Source: Planococcus shenhongbingii (lineage in GTDB: Bacteria > Bacillota > Bacilli > Bacillales_A > Planococcaceae). Taken from it: a stretch of DNA of 64,000 nucleotides. Under the pieces are notes generated by a model, which worked only from the letters and a program-made list of their open reading frames with translations, had not been told where the DNA came from and made no database searches. Below are positions 37,518 to 46,218 of the stretch, piece after piece (within the stretch, counting starts at the first letter, position 1; each line of letters opens with the position of its first letter). The stretch covers positions 3,286,001-3,350,000 of the forward strand of contig NZ_CP129235.1 in the NCBI RefSeq assembly GCF_030413635.1, written 5' to 3'. The position numbers and the translations under genes are program-made.

Positions 37518-38130
37518 TGACCACGAAATGGTACGCATTGGCGTCTCTGCTTACTTGCAGTCGCAAAGCGATATGGAAGTCGTCGGTGAAGCAGTGAACG
37601 GCGAAGAAGCGGTAAAAATGGCGCTCGACCTTCGCCCGGATGTCATTCTAATGGACATGGTCATGCCGATCATGAACGGAGCTGAAGCAACCGATGCCAT
37701 CATCCGGCAATGGCCGGAAGCGAAAATCATGATTGTCACCAGTTTTTTGGATGACGACAAAGTCTATCCGGCATTAAAAGCAGGAGCGGTCAGTTACATA
37801 TTGAAAACGTCCAAGGCGTCCCGCATCGCAGAGTCAATTCGGGAAACGATGAACGGCACGTCTGTACTGGAACCTGAAGTAATGAGCAAAATGATGAAGC
37901 AGATGCGCCATGACCGTGTGCTGCATGAAGATTTAACGGAACGCGAAATGGAAATCCTACTGCTGCTGGCAAACGGCTACACCAACCAGGAAATTGCTGA
38001 TGAGCTGTTTATCGCCTTGAAAACCGTCAAAACCCATGTCAGCAATCTGCTATCGAAATTGGAAGTCCATGACCGCACACAAGCCGTCATCTACGCCTTC
38101 CAGCATAAACTCGTCTCTCCTCCGCAGTGA
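37495..38130 (+). CDS. liaR: LiaR/VraR-type NarL-family response regulator
   Basis: 211 residues: receiver domain with Asp54 ([12 protein letters not shown]) and a LuxR-type helix-turn-helix ([25 protein letters not shown]). Overlaps the end of liaS by 23 bases. It should activate the operon starting at liaI via the box at 34624. The convergent gene cluster beyond the terminator is another two-component system. Confidence 0.9.
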   Translation: MIRILLVDDHEMVRIGVSAYLQSQSDMEVVGEAVNGEEAVKMALDLRPDVILMDMVMPIMNGAEATDAIIRQWPEAKIMIVTSFLDDDKVYPALKAGAVSYILKTSKASRIAESIRETMNGTSVLEPEVMSKMMKQMRHDRVLHEDLTEREMEILLLLANGYTNQEIADELFIALKTVKTHVSNLLSKLEVHDRTQAVIYAFQHKLVSPPQ

Positions 38131-38199
38131 GGAGAGATTTTTTGTTTATATTAATTCGAATCTTTTACACGCCGCTTGATGCACTAAGTAAAATTGAAA

Positions 38200-38251
38200 G
38201 AGGCTGTCCTTAAAGTCAGTGAAATCGACTTTCGGGACAGCCTCGTTTTTA
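38200..38251. terminator. Long bidirectional terminator
   Basis: 10-bp outer stem GAGGCTGTCC/GGACAGCCTC and an inner AAAGTC/GACTTT pairing, with a T-rich tail on the plus side and T-rich on the minus side. Between liaR (+) and the sensor kinase (-). Confidence 0.85.
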
Positions 38252-38252
38252 T

Positions 38253-40412
38253 TTATATAGTATGAATCGAAACCATCACTTTAAACAAGTCGCCGTCCAC
38301 TTCGATTTTCATCACACCACCATGCAGATCGACAATGGATTGGGAAATGGCAAGCCCAAGGCCAGATCCTTCAGTTTGCCGTGATGCGTCTCCTCTTTTA
38401 AAGCGTTCGAACAGTTCATCGGTATTTTCACCGAGTTCATAGCGGGTAATGTTCTTAATGACAAATTCAGCCTGTCCATCGGATTCACTCAATGATAAAT
38501 AGACGCGAGTGCCTGGCAATGCATACTTGATGGCATTCAAAATCAGATTATCAAAAACACGCCACCATTTTTGGCCATCGACGTGCACAGGAACGGGTTT
38601 GTTCGGATTGGTGACACGGAAATCCAGCCCTGAAAGCCCGATGTCTTCTGCATGTTCAGCGAGCGCTTGCTGCAGCAATTGGTTCAAATCGATTCGTGTA
38701 CGCTGAAGCTCTATATTGCCACTCGCCATCTTTGAAACTTCAAACAGATCTTCGATCAGCGTTTTCAGGCGTTGTGACTTACGGTCTAAGATTTCCGCGT
38801 ATGCCAGCCGTTCCTCATTCGATAAATCGGGTGTTTTCATCAAATCCGTGTACGTGATGATTGAGGTCAGCGGTGTGCGCAGATCATGGCTGACATTGGT
38901 AATCAATTCCGTTTTCAGCCGTTCGCTTTTGGCTTGCTCAGACATAGACATTTTGACGCCTTCTTTCAGGCGGTTTAATTGTCTGGCGTGCTGTGCGAGC
39001 GGTGATTTGCCGCGAATCGGCAGTTCTTGGTTTAGCCGGCCGCTTGCCATCGCTTCTGTTTCCAGCATCAGTACATTCAGATAGCCGAATCGGTTCAGCA
39101 TAACCAAAACAGCTGGAAGCCCAAGCAATGCCGAAGCGGGCAGCCATAAAATAATCATCTGAGGATAAATGAACAGCAACAGTGTTCCTGCTCCCCAGAA
39201 AAAGACGATAATCAACAACATAAGAGTCTGGATGCCGATGGATTTATTCAAAAAAGCCTGGCGTGCATTTTGGATACTGCGCAGCATAAAACTTTGCTGG
39301 AATTCATATTTGAACACTTGCCCTTTTCTGTAATAGGCGAACAGCCAAATGATCTGCAGCAAGCTTAAAGCCGTTAAACCGAGCGCCGCAATCAACTTCC
39401 AAGCCAAATCGAATCCGTAACCAATATAGTTATCGGTCCATGTATTTGCCATTGTCCAGAACAGCTCCGAACTGGCAAAAAGCGCAAACACAATAGAGAT
39501 GGCAGCCAGCAGAAAGCGGCTATCCATTGTCAAACGCGACCATTTTACATAGAAAGGCGTTTTAATGAACCATTCCAGCTCAAATCGAAGATGTGTCCAC
39601 AGAACGACAATTCCAGCGATCACCAAAGCGCCGAATGCATATAATATGCTCTTCACCACTGTAAATTGCATGAAATTCACACCTTGTTCGGAAGACGCCA
39701 GCAATGATCGATCAATCTGTATGGTCCCGACGAAATCAGCACTCGAATTCGGAACAGCAGATGATTCGGTATTAAAAAATGCCGAATTCATATTTACCGA
39801 ATACTCCCCTGTAGAACTTAACGGATTATCTTTCGAATATGTTTTTTCGAAATACGGCTGCTCTTTCAGCTGTCCTTTTGTAAATGTCTCTTTGGTTTCA
39901 AGATCAGTAAGTTCGTATACGTAATATGCGGTGTCTTTTAAAAAATCCGTTTTCTCGTTTCCTGAATCCCGGCTTATTTGCTCGATCGACTCTTTCCGTT
40001 CCATCAGTATTTTTCGGACAACCGCTTCATCATCGGAGAAGTTATTCCGAATTTCCTCCACTTTCTTTTCCCGTTCTTGAGTAAGTGCCTCTTCTAAATC
40101 TTTATTGCCAGCAGAAATGGCTTCCTGAATATCCGATTCATACTGATTGCGGATACTGAAGAGTTGGTCCGCTAATGTACCATTTCGATTGCGGTATTCT
40201 TCTATTTCCGATGAAGTGACCGGTACAGCAGTCTCATCGGTCAATGGATCCAATTCCAGGGCAATAAGCCGATCGGTAAAATAAACGAAATCCGTTTCGA
40301 AATCAGCCGTGTCCAAATAGGACTTCCCAAAATACTTCGAACCCAGTTCCAAAATGCTAAAACAGCCAATTATGATAAATGATGCAATGAACAGCCACAG
40401 CCATTTCTTCAT
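38253..40412 (-). CDS. Large sensor histidine kinase (VanS/PhoR-like C-terminus)
   Basis: 719 residues. One transmembrane helix at the N-terminus, a ~230-residue extracellular domain rich in Glu/Ser, then about five further membrane helices to ~440 (VVKSILYAFGALVIAGIVVLW and onward), a HAMP-like linker, the HisKA motif NVSHDLRTPLTSIITYTDLM (His ~508) and an ATPase domain (GSGLGLAISQSIVDLHGG). The ligand is unknown. AGGAG upstream of the ATG lies within the 53-residue ORF that precedes it. Last gene of regulator - small membrane protein - kinase. Confidence 0.9.
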   Translation of the reverse strand: MKKWLWLFIASFIIIGCFSILELGSKYFGKSYLDTADFETDFVYFTDRLIALELDPLTDETAVPVTSSEIEEYRNRNGTLADQLFSIRNQYESDIQEAISAGNKDLEEALTQEREKKVEEIRNNFSDDEAVVRKILMERKESIEQISRDSGNEKTDFLKDTAYYVYELTDLETKETFTKGQLKEQPYFEKTYSKDNPLSSTGEYSVNMNSAFFNTESSAVPNSSADFVGTIQIDRSLLASSEQGVNFMQFTVVKSILYAFGALVIAGIVVLWTHLRFELEWFIKTPFYVKWSRLTMDSRFLLAAISIVFALFASSELFWTMANTWTDNYIGYGFDLAWKLIAALGLTALSLLQIIWLFAYYRKGQVFKYEFQQSFMLRSIQNARQAFLNKSIGIQTLMLLIIVFFWGAGTLLLFIYPQMIILWLPASALLGLPAVLVMLNRFGYLNVLMLETEAMASGRLNQELPIRGKSPLAQHARQLNRLKEGVKMSMSEQAKSERLKTELITNVSHDLRTPLTSIITYTDLMKTPDLSNEERLAYAEILDRKSQRLKTLIEDLFEVSKMASGNIELQRTRIDLNQLLQQALAEHAEDIGLSGLDFRVTNPNKPVPVHVDGQKWWRVFDNLILNAIKYALPGTRVYLSLSESDGQAEFVIKNITRYELGENTDELFERFKRGDASRQTEGSGLGLAISQSIVDLHGGVMKIEVDGDLFKVMVSIHTI

Positions 40413-40415
40413 TAA

Positions 40416-40577
40416 TCAAGCATCTCCTCTCGATAAGTTCCTGAGAGAAGCCAGCAATTCAGCAACCGGTGAAGTTATAAAAAATTCAAAGATAAATGTA
40501 AAGCAGTAAAGCAGGCTGAACAAAGCACAGACAATCGCAACTACCGACCATATATCATTTTTCCATTTTGTAGCCAA
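40416..40577 (-). CDS. 53-residue single-pass membrane protein between regulator and kinase genes
   Basis: A TTG at 40577 with AAGGTGG about 9 bases upstream opens a frame that overlaps the last 23 bases of the response regulator gene in another frame and stops 3 bases before the kinase ATG. It fills the otherwise empty 142-bp gap. The product begins with Met-Ala-Thr-Lys-Trp-Lys-Asn-Asp, continues with a hydrophobic helix (about residues 9-35, IWSVVAIVCALFSLLYCF) and ends in an amphipathic tail (AELLASLRNLSRGDA). The kinase's ribosome binding site lies in its last codons. I do not recognise a family; a regulatory partner of the kinase is an inference from position. Confidence 0.6.
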   Translation of the reverse strand: MATKWKNDIWSVVAIVCALFSLLYCFTFIFEFFITSPVAELLASLRNLSRGDA

Positions 40578-41244
40578 TGCCCCATACCACCTTTACATAC
40601 CTCGGATTTTTTGGGTCTGCCTCGATTTTTTCACGAATCTTGCGTATATGTACCGCCACGATATTTTCAGCGTTATAAGCAGGTTCATTCCAGACACGTT
40701 CATAAATCTCATGGATGGAAAACACGCGCCCAGCATTGGCCATCAATAATTCCGTTATTTTAAATTCAATCGGCGTCAGTTTGATTGGCTCTCCGTGAAG
40801 CGACACGTCCTTCGCTTCTGTATTCAGCACAAGACCTTCTATTTCAATATGCTGGGCTTTATCTTGGTAGTTGCCAAGAGTGACGTAGCGTCTTAGTTGT
40901 GATTTCACTCGGGCAACCAGCTCCATCGGGTGGAACGGCTTTGTCACATAATCGTCCGCTCCTACTGACAGGCCGTGGATTTTATCGGAATCCTCCGCTT
41001 TCGCGCTTAGCATGATAATCGGAATATTGCGTGTTTCCCTGATTTTAAAAGTTGCCGAAATTCCATCCATTTTCGGCATCATGATATCGAGAATCATGAC
41101 ATGCACTTCATTTTCTTCAAGCAACTCCATTGCTTCAAGGCCATTCGCCGCTTTCAGTACTTTATAGCCTTCGTTTTTCAAATATATTTCAATACCGTCC
41201 CGGATATCCTGGTCATCGTCTGTCACCAGCACTGTATGCCTCAT
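40555..41244 (-). CDS. OmpR-family response regulator (VanR-like)
   Basis: 229 residues: receiver with Asp53 (VMILDIMMPKMDG) and YVTKPFHP, then an OmpR winged helix ending YVKVVWGIGYKMEK. The ATG at 41244 is chosen with AGAGGTG upstream; the GTG at 41253 is within that site. It heads the three-gene unit with the 53-residue membrane protein and the 719-residue kinase. The target genes are not evident from the window. Confidence 0.9.
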   Translation of the reverse strand: MRHTVLVTDDDQDIRDGIEIYLKNEGYKVLKAANGLEAMELLEENEVHVMILDIMMPKMDGISATFKIRETRNIPIIMLSAKAEDSDKIHGLSVGADDYVTKPFHPMELVARVKSQLRRYVTLGNYQDKAQHIEIEGLVLNTEAKDVSLHGEPIKLTPIEFKITELLMANAGRVFSIHEIYERVWNEPAYNAENIVAVHIRKIREKIEADPKNPRYVKVVWGIGYKMEK

Positions 41245-41324
41245 TTCTTGCACCTCTTCCCTCTATGAACCTAATTGTAAATGGAAATTCTTAAGCCGAG
41301 CCTAGCAAAAATATGAAGAAATTC

Positions 41325-42230
41325 TTAAGAAAGCGGTGTTTTTTCCATAGAGGCAGCTTTGCTGTTCGGATAGCTCTTTTTTCTGCCGAATGTTAACACC
41401 AGAATCCCGCCCAAAAGCAGCAAAACGCCTAGCCAAGCGATTCCTGTCAGCACTTCACCGACAATGAAAACGCCTAAAAGCGCTGCTGTCATCGGTTCAG
41501 CAAGTGACAGCGTCACTGCAGAAGAAGAAGGAATGATTTTTAATCCGCTTGAGAATAAAATATACGAAAGACTCGTAGCTCCTAGGCCGAGGTATAAAAT
41601 AACCCCTAAGTTTTCAGGTGCCGCTATGTATGACAAATCAAAAAAGAATAAGAACGGCATCAAATACAAAGCGCTTAACGAGAAAATCACAGCCACTGAA
41701 GGAACGGCATCCATTCTTTCCAAGACTTTTTTGCTGATAAGCGCATAGGCGGCGAACGACAAGCCAGCGCTAAGCGCCAGCAAAATGCCCACCGGATTGA
41801 CTGCCGGTGCGTCTTTATCGGCAAACAACAGCAAGCAGCCGACAATTGCCAAGCCGGTCGCCATGGCCCAAACGCGGTCCGTTTTTTTTCTTAATACAGC
41901 CCATTCAAGAATGCCTGAAAAAACCGGCGCACTGCCAATAGCTACAACTGTACCGATCGCGATACCTGTCAATTGGACCGAAGAAAAAAATAAAGGCTGA
42001 AACAGGGCCATCGTGGCTGCTGATAAAAAGACCGCTTTCCAAGGAATCGACCGGAACATTAACTTTTTCGTCCATAAAACAAATGCCAAAAGCGTAAATC
42101 CTCCAATGCTCAACCGCAGAGCCCCAATCGTCAAAGGATGCGCAGTCCCTTCAAGGAAACTTTGGGCAGTCCCAGTTGTTCCCCACAGCATCGCTCCTAG
42201 CAAAACCCAGATATATGGCCAATAATTCAC
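41325..42230 (-). CDS. EamA/DMT-family transporter
   Basis: About 301 residues with ten transmembrane helices and both EamA repeats (LLGAMLWGTTGTAQSFL, SLAEPMTAALLGVFIVGE). A GTG start at 42230 with AGGGAG 8 bases upstream is preferred; a TTG at 42236 is also possible, and the long frame to 42308 starts without a good site. Substrate unknown. It has a separate promoter region shared with the divergent helix-turn-helix gene. Confidence 0.8.
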   Translation of the reverse strand: MNYWPYIWVLLGAMLWGTTGTAQSFLEGTAHPLTIGALRLSIGGFTLLAFVLWTKKLMFRSIPWKAVFLSAATMALFQPLFFSSVQLTGIAIGTVVAIGSAPVFSGILEWAVLRKKTDRVWAMATGLAIVGCLLLFADKDAPAVNPVGILLALSAGLSFAAYALISKKVLERMDAVPSVAVIFSLSALYLMPFLFFFDLSYIAAPENLGVILYLGLGATSLSYILFSSGLKIIPSSSAVTLSLAEPMTAALLGVFIVGEVLTGIAWLGVLLLLGGILVLTFGRKKSYPNSKAASMEKTPLS

Positions 42231-42340
42231 ATTCAACACTCCCTGTATTCCATCAATGTAGTAAACCTTATCATGAATTTTATAGTTTGAGATAGCCTGT
42301 TCCATCAATTATAATAAAAGAAAAGAGAGGAGATGATCAT

Positions 42341-42571
42341 ATGTATATGACAATCCCGGAAACTGCCGTTTTTCTATCAATGCCTGAAGAACAAGTGATG
42401 AGTTACGTGCTTGAAGGCCGTATTCGCGCAGTCAATGACGGAGAACAGTACTTGATCAATACCTCACAGTTCGAAACGCATTTCCAGCAGCTTGAGTTAG
42501 CAAAACAGGCCCTTGAAGAATGGCGTGCCATCCCTATTCCGGACGATGTGGATATTCAAGACGAAGATTAA
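42341..42571 (+). CDS. Small helix-turn-helix (excisionase-like) DNA-binding protein
   Basis: 76 residues. The N-terminal half, ETAVFLSMPEEQVMSYVLEGRIRAV, has the MerR/excisionase-like fold signature (two helices, wing, NDGEQYLINTSQFETHF), as in SinR-independent 'helix-turn-helix domain-containing' Bacillus proteins. An acidic tail ends DDVDIQDED. GAGAGGAGATG ribosome binding site. No integrase or phage gene nearby, so it is a chromosomal regulator of unknown target rather than a prophage excisionase. Confidence 0.7.
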   Translation: MYMTIPETAVFLSMPEEQVMSYVLEGRIRAVNDGEQYLINTSQFETHFQQLELAKQALEEWRAIPIPDDVDIQDED

Positions 42572-42573
42572 GC

Positions 42574-42614
42574 AAAAGCATCTTAGCCGATTTTCAGGCT
42601 AAGATGCTTTTTTA
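42574..42614. terminator. Strong bidirectional terminator
   Basis: Stem AAAAGCATCTTAGCC/GGCTAAGATGCTTTT with an eight-base loop and T7, between the small regulator (+) and the 261-residue gene (-). Confidence 0.9.
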
Positions 42615-42618
42615 TTCC

Positions 42619-43404
42619 TTATTTTGGATAGCGGATATATTGCCGCTGGCCTTCGATGATTTTTTTATTGTCTTCGATCATTTTATCGTAATTCAGCTTT
42701 TTCATGTTTTCGAAGTCTTGATCTGCAATTACATTCAAGCCGTTCAGGTTCTTACGCATTTTTTCTGCGTTATCGGTGATTCCCTGAACAAATTTCTGTG
42801 ATTCTTCCCCAAGCCTATTCCAGTCTTCAGTTGTTTTTAGAAAAGAAGCAAAAGCTTGGATTTCAGCATTTTTTTCCAAGAGCAGCTGTAAATTCAAATA
42901 TTGATACAAAGTCAGCAGGTTTGCCGTTTCCAGTGTCTTAATGACGTCTGCTTCAACAATTTCTTTGCGGATCAATACGTCATTTTCATAATAGTTCTTG
43001 TAGTCTTTTATTAATGTAGTCAAGTTTTGCTGTATCTTCCAGAGCTCAGCAAAAGCTTCCCTTCCTTCTAAAACAGCTGAATCCAGTGTAGAAACAGGGA
43101 TGCTTAACGGTTTTGTAAAAAAAGCTGCGTTTATTTTCAAATAATCCATGCCAATATTGAATATATTATTGCTCAAATCACCAAAAAGAGCTAAATGGCG
43201 CTGAGCTTCCAGCGCTTCTTCCCGGTTTTCTTCACCTGGGGTCACATAAGCAGTCGCAACAGACGCATTTTTTTTGGTGAATCCAGCCATGTAATAAGGC
43301 TTGCCGTTCACCATCCAAAAAATCGGATTCACAAATATGCCTTCCGTCCATTTTTTATGCTTCTTCACTTTTTTCAGGAGCAGCTGCGTAGCCTGGTCAT
43401 TCAT
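42619..43404 (-). CDS. Uncharacterised 261-residue cytoplasmic protein
   Basis: I do not recognise the family. The first ~55 residues (FVNPIFWMVNGKPYYMAGFTKKNASVATAYV) look like a small beta domain with aromatic residues; the remainder is helical and charged, with predicted coiled coil (about 130-255). No signal peptide, membrane helix or cysteine. AAAGGAG lies upstream of the ATG at 43404. It stands alone between terminators, upstream of no obvious partner. The length and codon use are those of a real gene. Confidence 0.75.
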   Translation of the reverse strand: MNDQATQLLLKKVKKHKKWTEGIFVNPIFWMVNGKPYYMAGFTKKNASVATAYVTPGEENREEALEAQRHLALFGDLSNNIFNIGMDYLKINAAFFTKPLSIPVSTLDSAVLEGREAFAELWKIQQNLTTLIKDYKNYYENDVLIRKEIVEADVIKTLETANLLTLYQYLNLQLLLEKNAEIQAFASFLKTTEDWNRLGEESQKFVQGITDNAEKMRKNLNGLNVIADQDFENMKKLNYDKMIEDNKKIIEGQRQYIRYPK

Positions 43405-43538
43405 CGATGAATTTCTCCTTTAATTCCGTCTTTCTAAATAATATCATTCCTTAAACAATATGGTAAACTATTCAATTTTTATTAGATCCTTAAAAATTTC
43501 CTCTGTCTTTAAAAAACTTTCCTGTTGTTGTACTTCAC

Positions 43539-43566
43539 AAAAAAACTCATGCTTATCGCATGAGTT
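43539..43566 (-). terminator. Terminator at the end of metX
   Basis: Minus-strand stem AACTCATGC/GCATGAGTT with a five-base loop and T7; its first arm contains the last codons of metX. Confidence 0.85.
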
Positions 43567-44566
43567 GGGGAACTACTAAATTATCCAATTTCTTTTTAAT
43601 ATGGCCATTCCATTTCTCAAATTCAACGAGGAATCCATCGTGCCCGAAATCCGTTTCAATGATTTCCCAAGATGCATTCGGCAGGCCTTGAAGCCAGGGA
43701 ATCAATTGTTCGCTTGGGTACAGCAAATCTTTTGTAAAAGACAAGGAAAAGATTTCTGCTTCTATTCTTTCTTTTGATACATCATGGGTATTCATCGCTT
43801 TCAGCAAGGTCAAGTAGCTATTGGCATCAAAACGCCTAGCTAATTTTTTCCCTTGATAATCAAGATAGGACTCCACTTCAAAACGGCTGTCATTGGAACA
43901 GCGGCGGAACCGCTGATCGAATAGATTGCCGCTCCGGTAAGTGACCATGGCGGCCATGCGCGCCAATTCAAAGCCTTTCAGCTCGGAGGAATCCGTATAA
44001 TTTCCGTCTTTAAAGAGCGCATCATTTTCTATCGCCTGGATGCCAATCCAATTGAAAGCCACACCATAATCACTGTATGCAGGGGTCACAGCAAGCGGAA
44101 GAATGGCCTCAACAAAATCCGGGTATAAATGCCCCCATTCAAGTGCTTTCATTCCTCCCAGCGATCCTCCAAGGACCGCGGTCAGATGGAAAATGCCCAG
44201 CTCCTTTAACGCCGCATGCTCCGCCCGGACCATATCGCGGATTGTGAGATTTGGAAACGAAGCCCGGTATGGCTGACCGGTTTCCGGATTGATGGACAAT
44301 GGACCGGTTGATCCATTGCAGCCACCCAGCACATTAAACGTAATGACTTGAAAAACGTTTGTATCCACGGCTTTCCCTGGTCCGATCAATCCTGACCACC
44401 AGCCTGGATTTTCAGCACTGCCGACTGCAAATTGATCGCCTGTTAAAGCATGGCAGACGAGAATCACAGGAGCACCTTTTTTGCCGCACCGTTCGTAGGC
44501 AAGTTCTACGTTATGCAAGACTTCCGTCGACTCCAGGGAAAGTGTTCCTATGGATACTGTCGTCAT
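43553..44566 (-). CDS. metX: Homoserine O-acetyltransferase (MetX)
   Basis: 337 residues of the alpha/beta-hydrolase MetX family: VILVCHALTGDQFAVG, NVLGGCNGSTGP, nucleophile Ser135 in LGGSLGGMKALEWG, and a late Asp (SFTKDLLYP) and His (FGHDGFLVE). It makes O-acetylhomoserine (or O-succinylhomoserine, which depends on residues I have not tested) for the sulfhydrylase encoded just upstream. GGAGGGG ribosome binding site, 12-base gap to metY, same S-box control. Confidence 0.9.
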   Translation of the reverse strand: MTTVSIGTLSLESTEVLHNVELAYERCGKKGAPVILVCHALTGDQFAVGSAENPGWWSGLIGPGKAVDTNVFQVITFNVLGGCNGSTGPLSINPETGQPYRASFPNLTIRDMVRAEHAALKELGIFHLTAVLGGSLGGMKALEWGHLYPDFVEAILPLAVTPAYSDYGVAFNWIGIQAIENDALFKDGNYTDSSELKGFELARMAAMVTYRSGNLFDQRFRRCSNDSRFEVESYLDYQGKKLARRFDANSYLTLLKAMNTHDVSKERIEAEIFSLSFTKDLLYPSEQLIPWLQGLPNASWEIIETDFGHDGFLVEFEKWNGHIKKKLDNLVVPQLMR

Positions 44567-44578
44567 TTCCGTCCCCTC

Positions 44579-45868
44579 CTATACGTTCTCGAGTACCGCT
44601 GCCTGAATTGCTTGTTCAAGGTCGGCGATTAAGTCTTCTGGATTTTCCAATCCTATCGATAAACGGATCAATTCTTCCGTAACACCTGATGATTCCAGTT
44701 CTTCTTTCTTCAATTGCTGATGCGTTGTCGAAGCCGGGTGAATGATCAGCGATTTCGCATCTCCGACATTTGCCACATGAGACCATAACACAACGCTGTC
44801 AATCACTTTGCGCCCTGCTTCCCGTCCGCCTTTGACACCAAAATTGACAATCGAACCGTATCCGTCTTTTAAGTACTTTTGTGCCAATTGATGAGATGGG
44901 TGGTCTTCAAATCCAATGTAATTGACCCATTCGACTTGAGGGTGAGCTTTTAAGTATTCCGCTACAATACGGGCATTGCTGTTGTGGCGTGGAATGCGCA
45001 AGTGCAAAGTTTCCAATCCCTGTAAAAAGGCATGGGCACTTTCGGCGCTTAATGACGGACCGAAATCACGCAGCAATTGAACGCGCAGTTTCGTCGCGAA
45101 AGACGCACCTTCCACATCAATGCCGTAACGGATTCCATGATAACTTTCATCCGGTTGTGTATAGCTCGGAAATTTTGGATTATTCCAGTTGAATTTACCG
45201 CCATCTACAACAACTCCTCCGATGGTTGTTCCGTGTCCGCCAATCCATTTTGTTGCAGAATGGATAACGACGTCAGCACCGAACTCAATCGGGTTGCTGC
45301 CATATGGCGAAGCGAATGTGTTATCGATCAATAAAGGAATCTGATTTTCGTGGGCAATGTTTGCCACTGCTTCTACATCAAGAACATTCAAACTTGGATT
45401 TCCGATAATTTCTCCAAAAATTGCTTTTGTCTTATCGGTAATGGCTTCACGGAAGTTTTCAGGGTTTGTACCGTCAACAAATTTGACGTTGATGCCATAC
45501 CGCGGCAATGTGTTGGCAAAGAGACTGTATGTACCTCCGTATAAATTGGCGTCCGCAACAATTTCATCGCCCGCTTCTGCTACGTTCAAAACAGAAAATG
45601 CAATAGCTGCCATTCCTGAAGCCAAGGCTACAGCAGCTGTTCCGCCTTCAAGAAGCGCCACGCGCTGTTCGAAAACATCAACCGTCGGGTTCATAATGCG
45701 TGAATAAATATTTCCTGTTTCTTTTAAACCGAATAAATTTTGGGCGTGCTCCGTATTTTTAAACACATAAGAAGTCGTTTTATGGATGGCTACACCTCTT
45801 GCTCCAGTAACTGGATCCGGCTGTTGTCCTCCGTGTAATAAAAGCGTTTCTGGTTTAAAGTTTGTCAT
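44579..45868 (-). CDS. metY: O-acetylhomoserine sulfhydrylase (MetY)
   Basis: 429 residues of the Cys/Met metabolism PLP family. ETLLLHGGQQPDPVTGARGV, YSRIMNPTVDVFEQRVA, the PLP lysine (~207) in HSATKWIGGHGTTIGG, and NVGDAKSLIIHPASTTHQQL mark the long MetY type. It forms homocysteine directly from O-acetylhomoserine and sulfide. TAGGAGG upstream of the ATG. The leader carries a SAM-I riboswitch and terminator, so metYX is off when S-adenosylmethionine is plentiful. Confidence 0.9.
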   Translation of the reverse strand: MTNFKPETLLLHGGQQPDPVTGARGVAIHKTTSYVFKNTEHAQNLFGLKETGNIYSRIMNPTVDVFEQRVALLEGGTAAVALASGMAAIAFSVLNVAEAGDEIVADANLYGGTYSLFANTLPRYGINVKFVDGTNPENFREAITDKTKAIFGEIIGNPSLNVLDVEAVANIAHENQIPLLIDNTFASPYGSNPIEFGADVVIHSATKWIGGHGTTIGGVVVDGGKFNWNNPKFPSYTQPDESYHGIRYGIDVEGASFATKLRVQLLRDFGPSLSAESAHAFLQGLETLHLRIPRHNSNARIVAEYLKAHPQVEWVNYIGFEDHPSHQLAQKYLKDGYGSIVNFGVKGGREAGRKVIDSVVLWSHVANVGDAKSLIIHPASTTHQQLKKEELESSGVTEELIRLSIGLENPEDLIADLEQAIQAAVLENV

Positions 45869-45921
45869 TTTGTTTTCCTCCTAAGGTTTTTTTGATGGAA
45901 ACCATGGTTGAGGAGGAATAG

Positions 45922-46092
45922 AAAAAAGCCCCCTTCAATTAAGAAGAGGGCCGTGATATACGGATTGCCTCCTCTCATCTGCCAGATCCCGTCTTGCCGG
46001 ATCTGTAGGACTTAGCACCTTTCCAAGCATTGCTTGTTGGTTGCCGGGCATCATAGGGCCTATTCCCTCCGCCTCTCTTGATAAGAGTATTC
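45922..46092 (-). ncRNA. SAM-I (S-box) riboswitch with intrinsic terminator, leader of metYX
   Basis: Read on the minus strand: P1 strand CTCTTATC (46087-46080), then AGAGGCGGAGGGA, the conserved GGCCC and ATGATGCCCGGCAACC block, AAGGTGCTAAGTCC, and the closing P1 strand GATGAGAG (45979-45972). A terminator follows, GCCCTCTTC/GAAGGGGGC with T6 (45923-45953). These are the hallmarks of the SAM-I class. Binding of S-adenosylmethionine favours the terminator and shuts off metYX. Confidence 0.95.
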
Positions 46093-46118
46093 AGATTTAG
46101 TTTTCCATCATGTTGAGT

Positions 46119-46148
46119 AGTATAGAATATAACAGATAAATTTGTCAA
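46119..46148 (-). promoter_or_regulatory. Sigma-A promoter of the metYX leader
   Basis: Minus-strand TTGACA (46148-46143), 18-base spacer, TATACT (46124-46119), about 30 bases before the riboswitch P1 stem. Confidence 0.8.
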
Positions 46149-46218
46149 GCGCATTTTTTCAAAAGATTTTGAAACCTATGACTTATTGAATACGTTTACT
46201 GTATAGAGGTGAACAATA

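Noticed and set aside
42341..42571. Prophage or integrative element marker (excisionase-like protein)
   Set aside because: No integrase, att-like repeat or phage gene in the neighbourhood; flanking genes are ordinary chromosomal genes.
44359..44682. 107-codon plus-strand frame across the metX-metY junction
   Set aside because: Antisense to both methionine genes, whose frames are full length with clear motifs.
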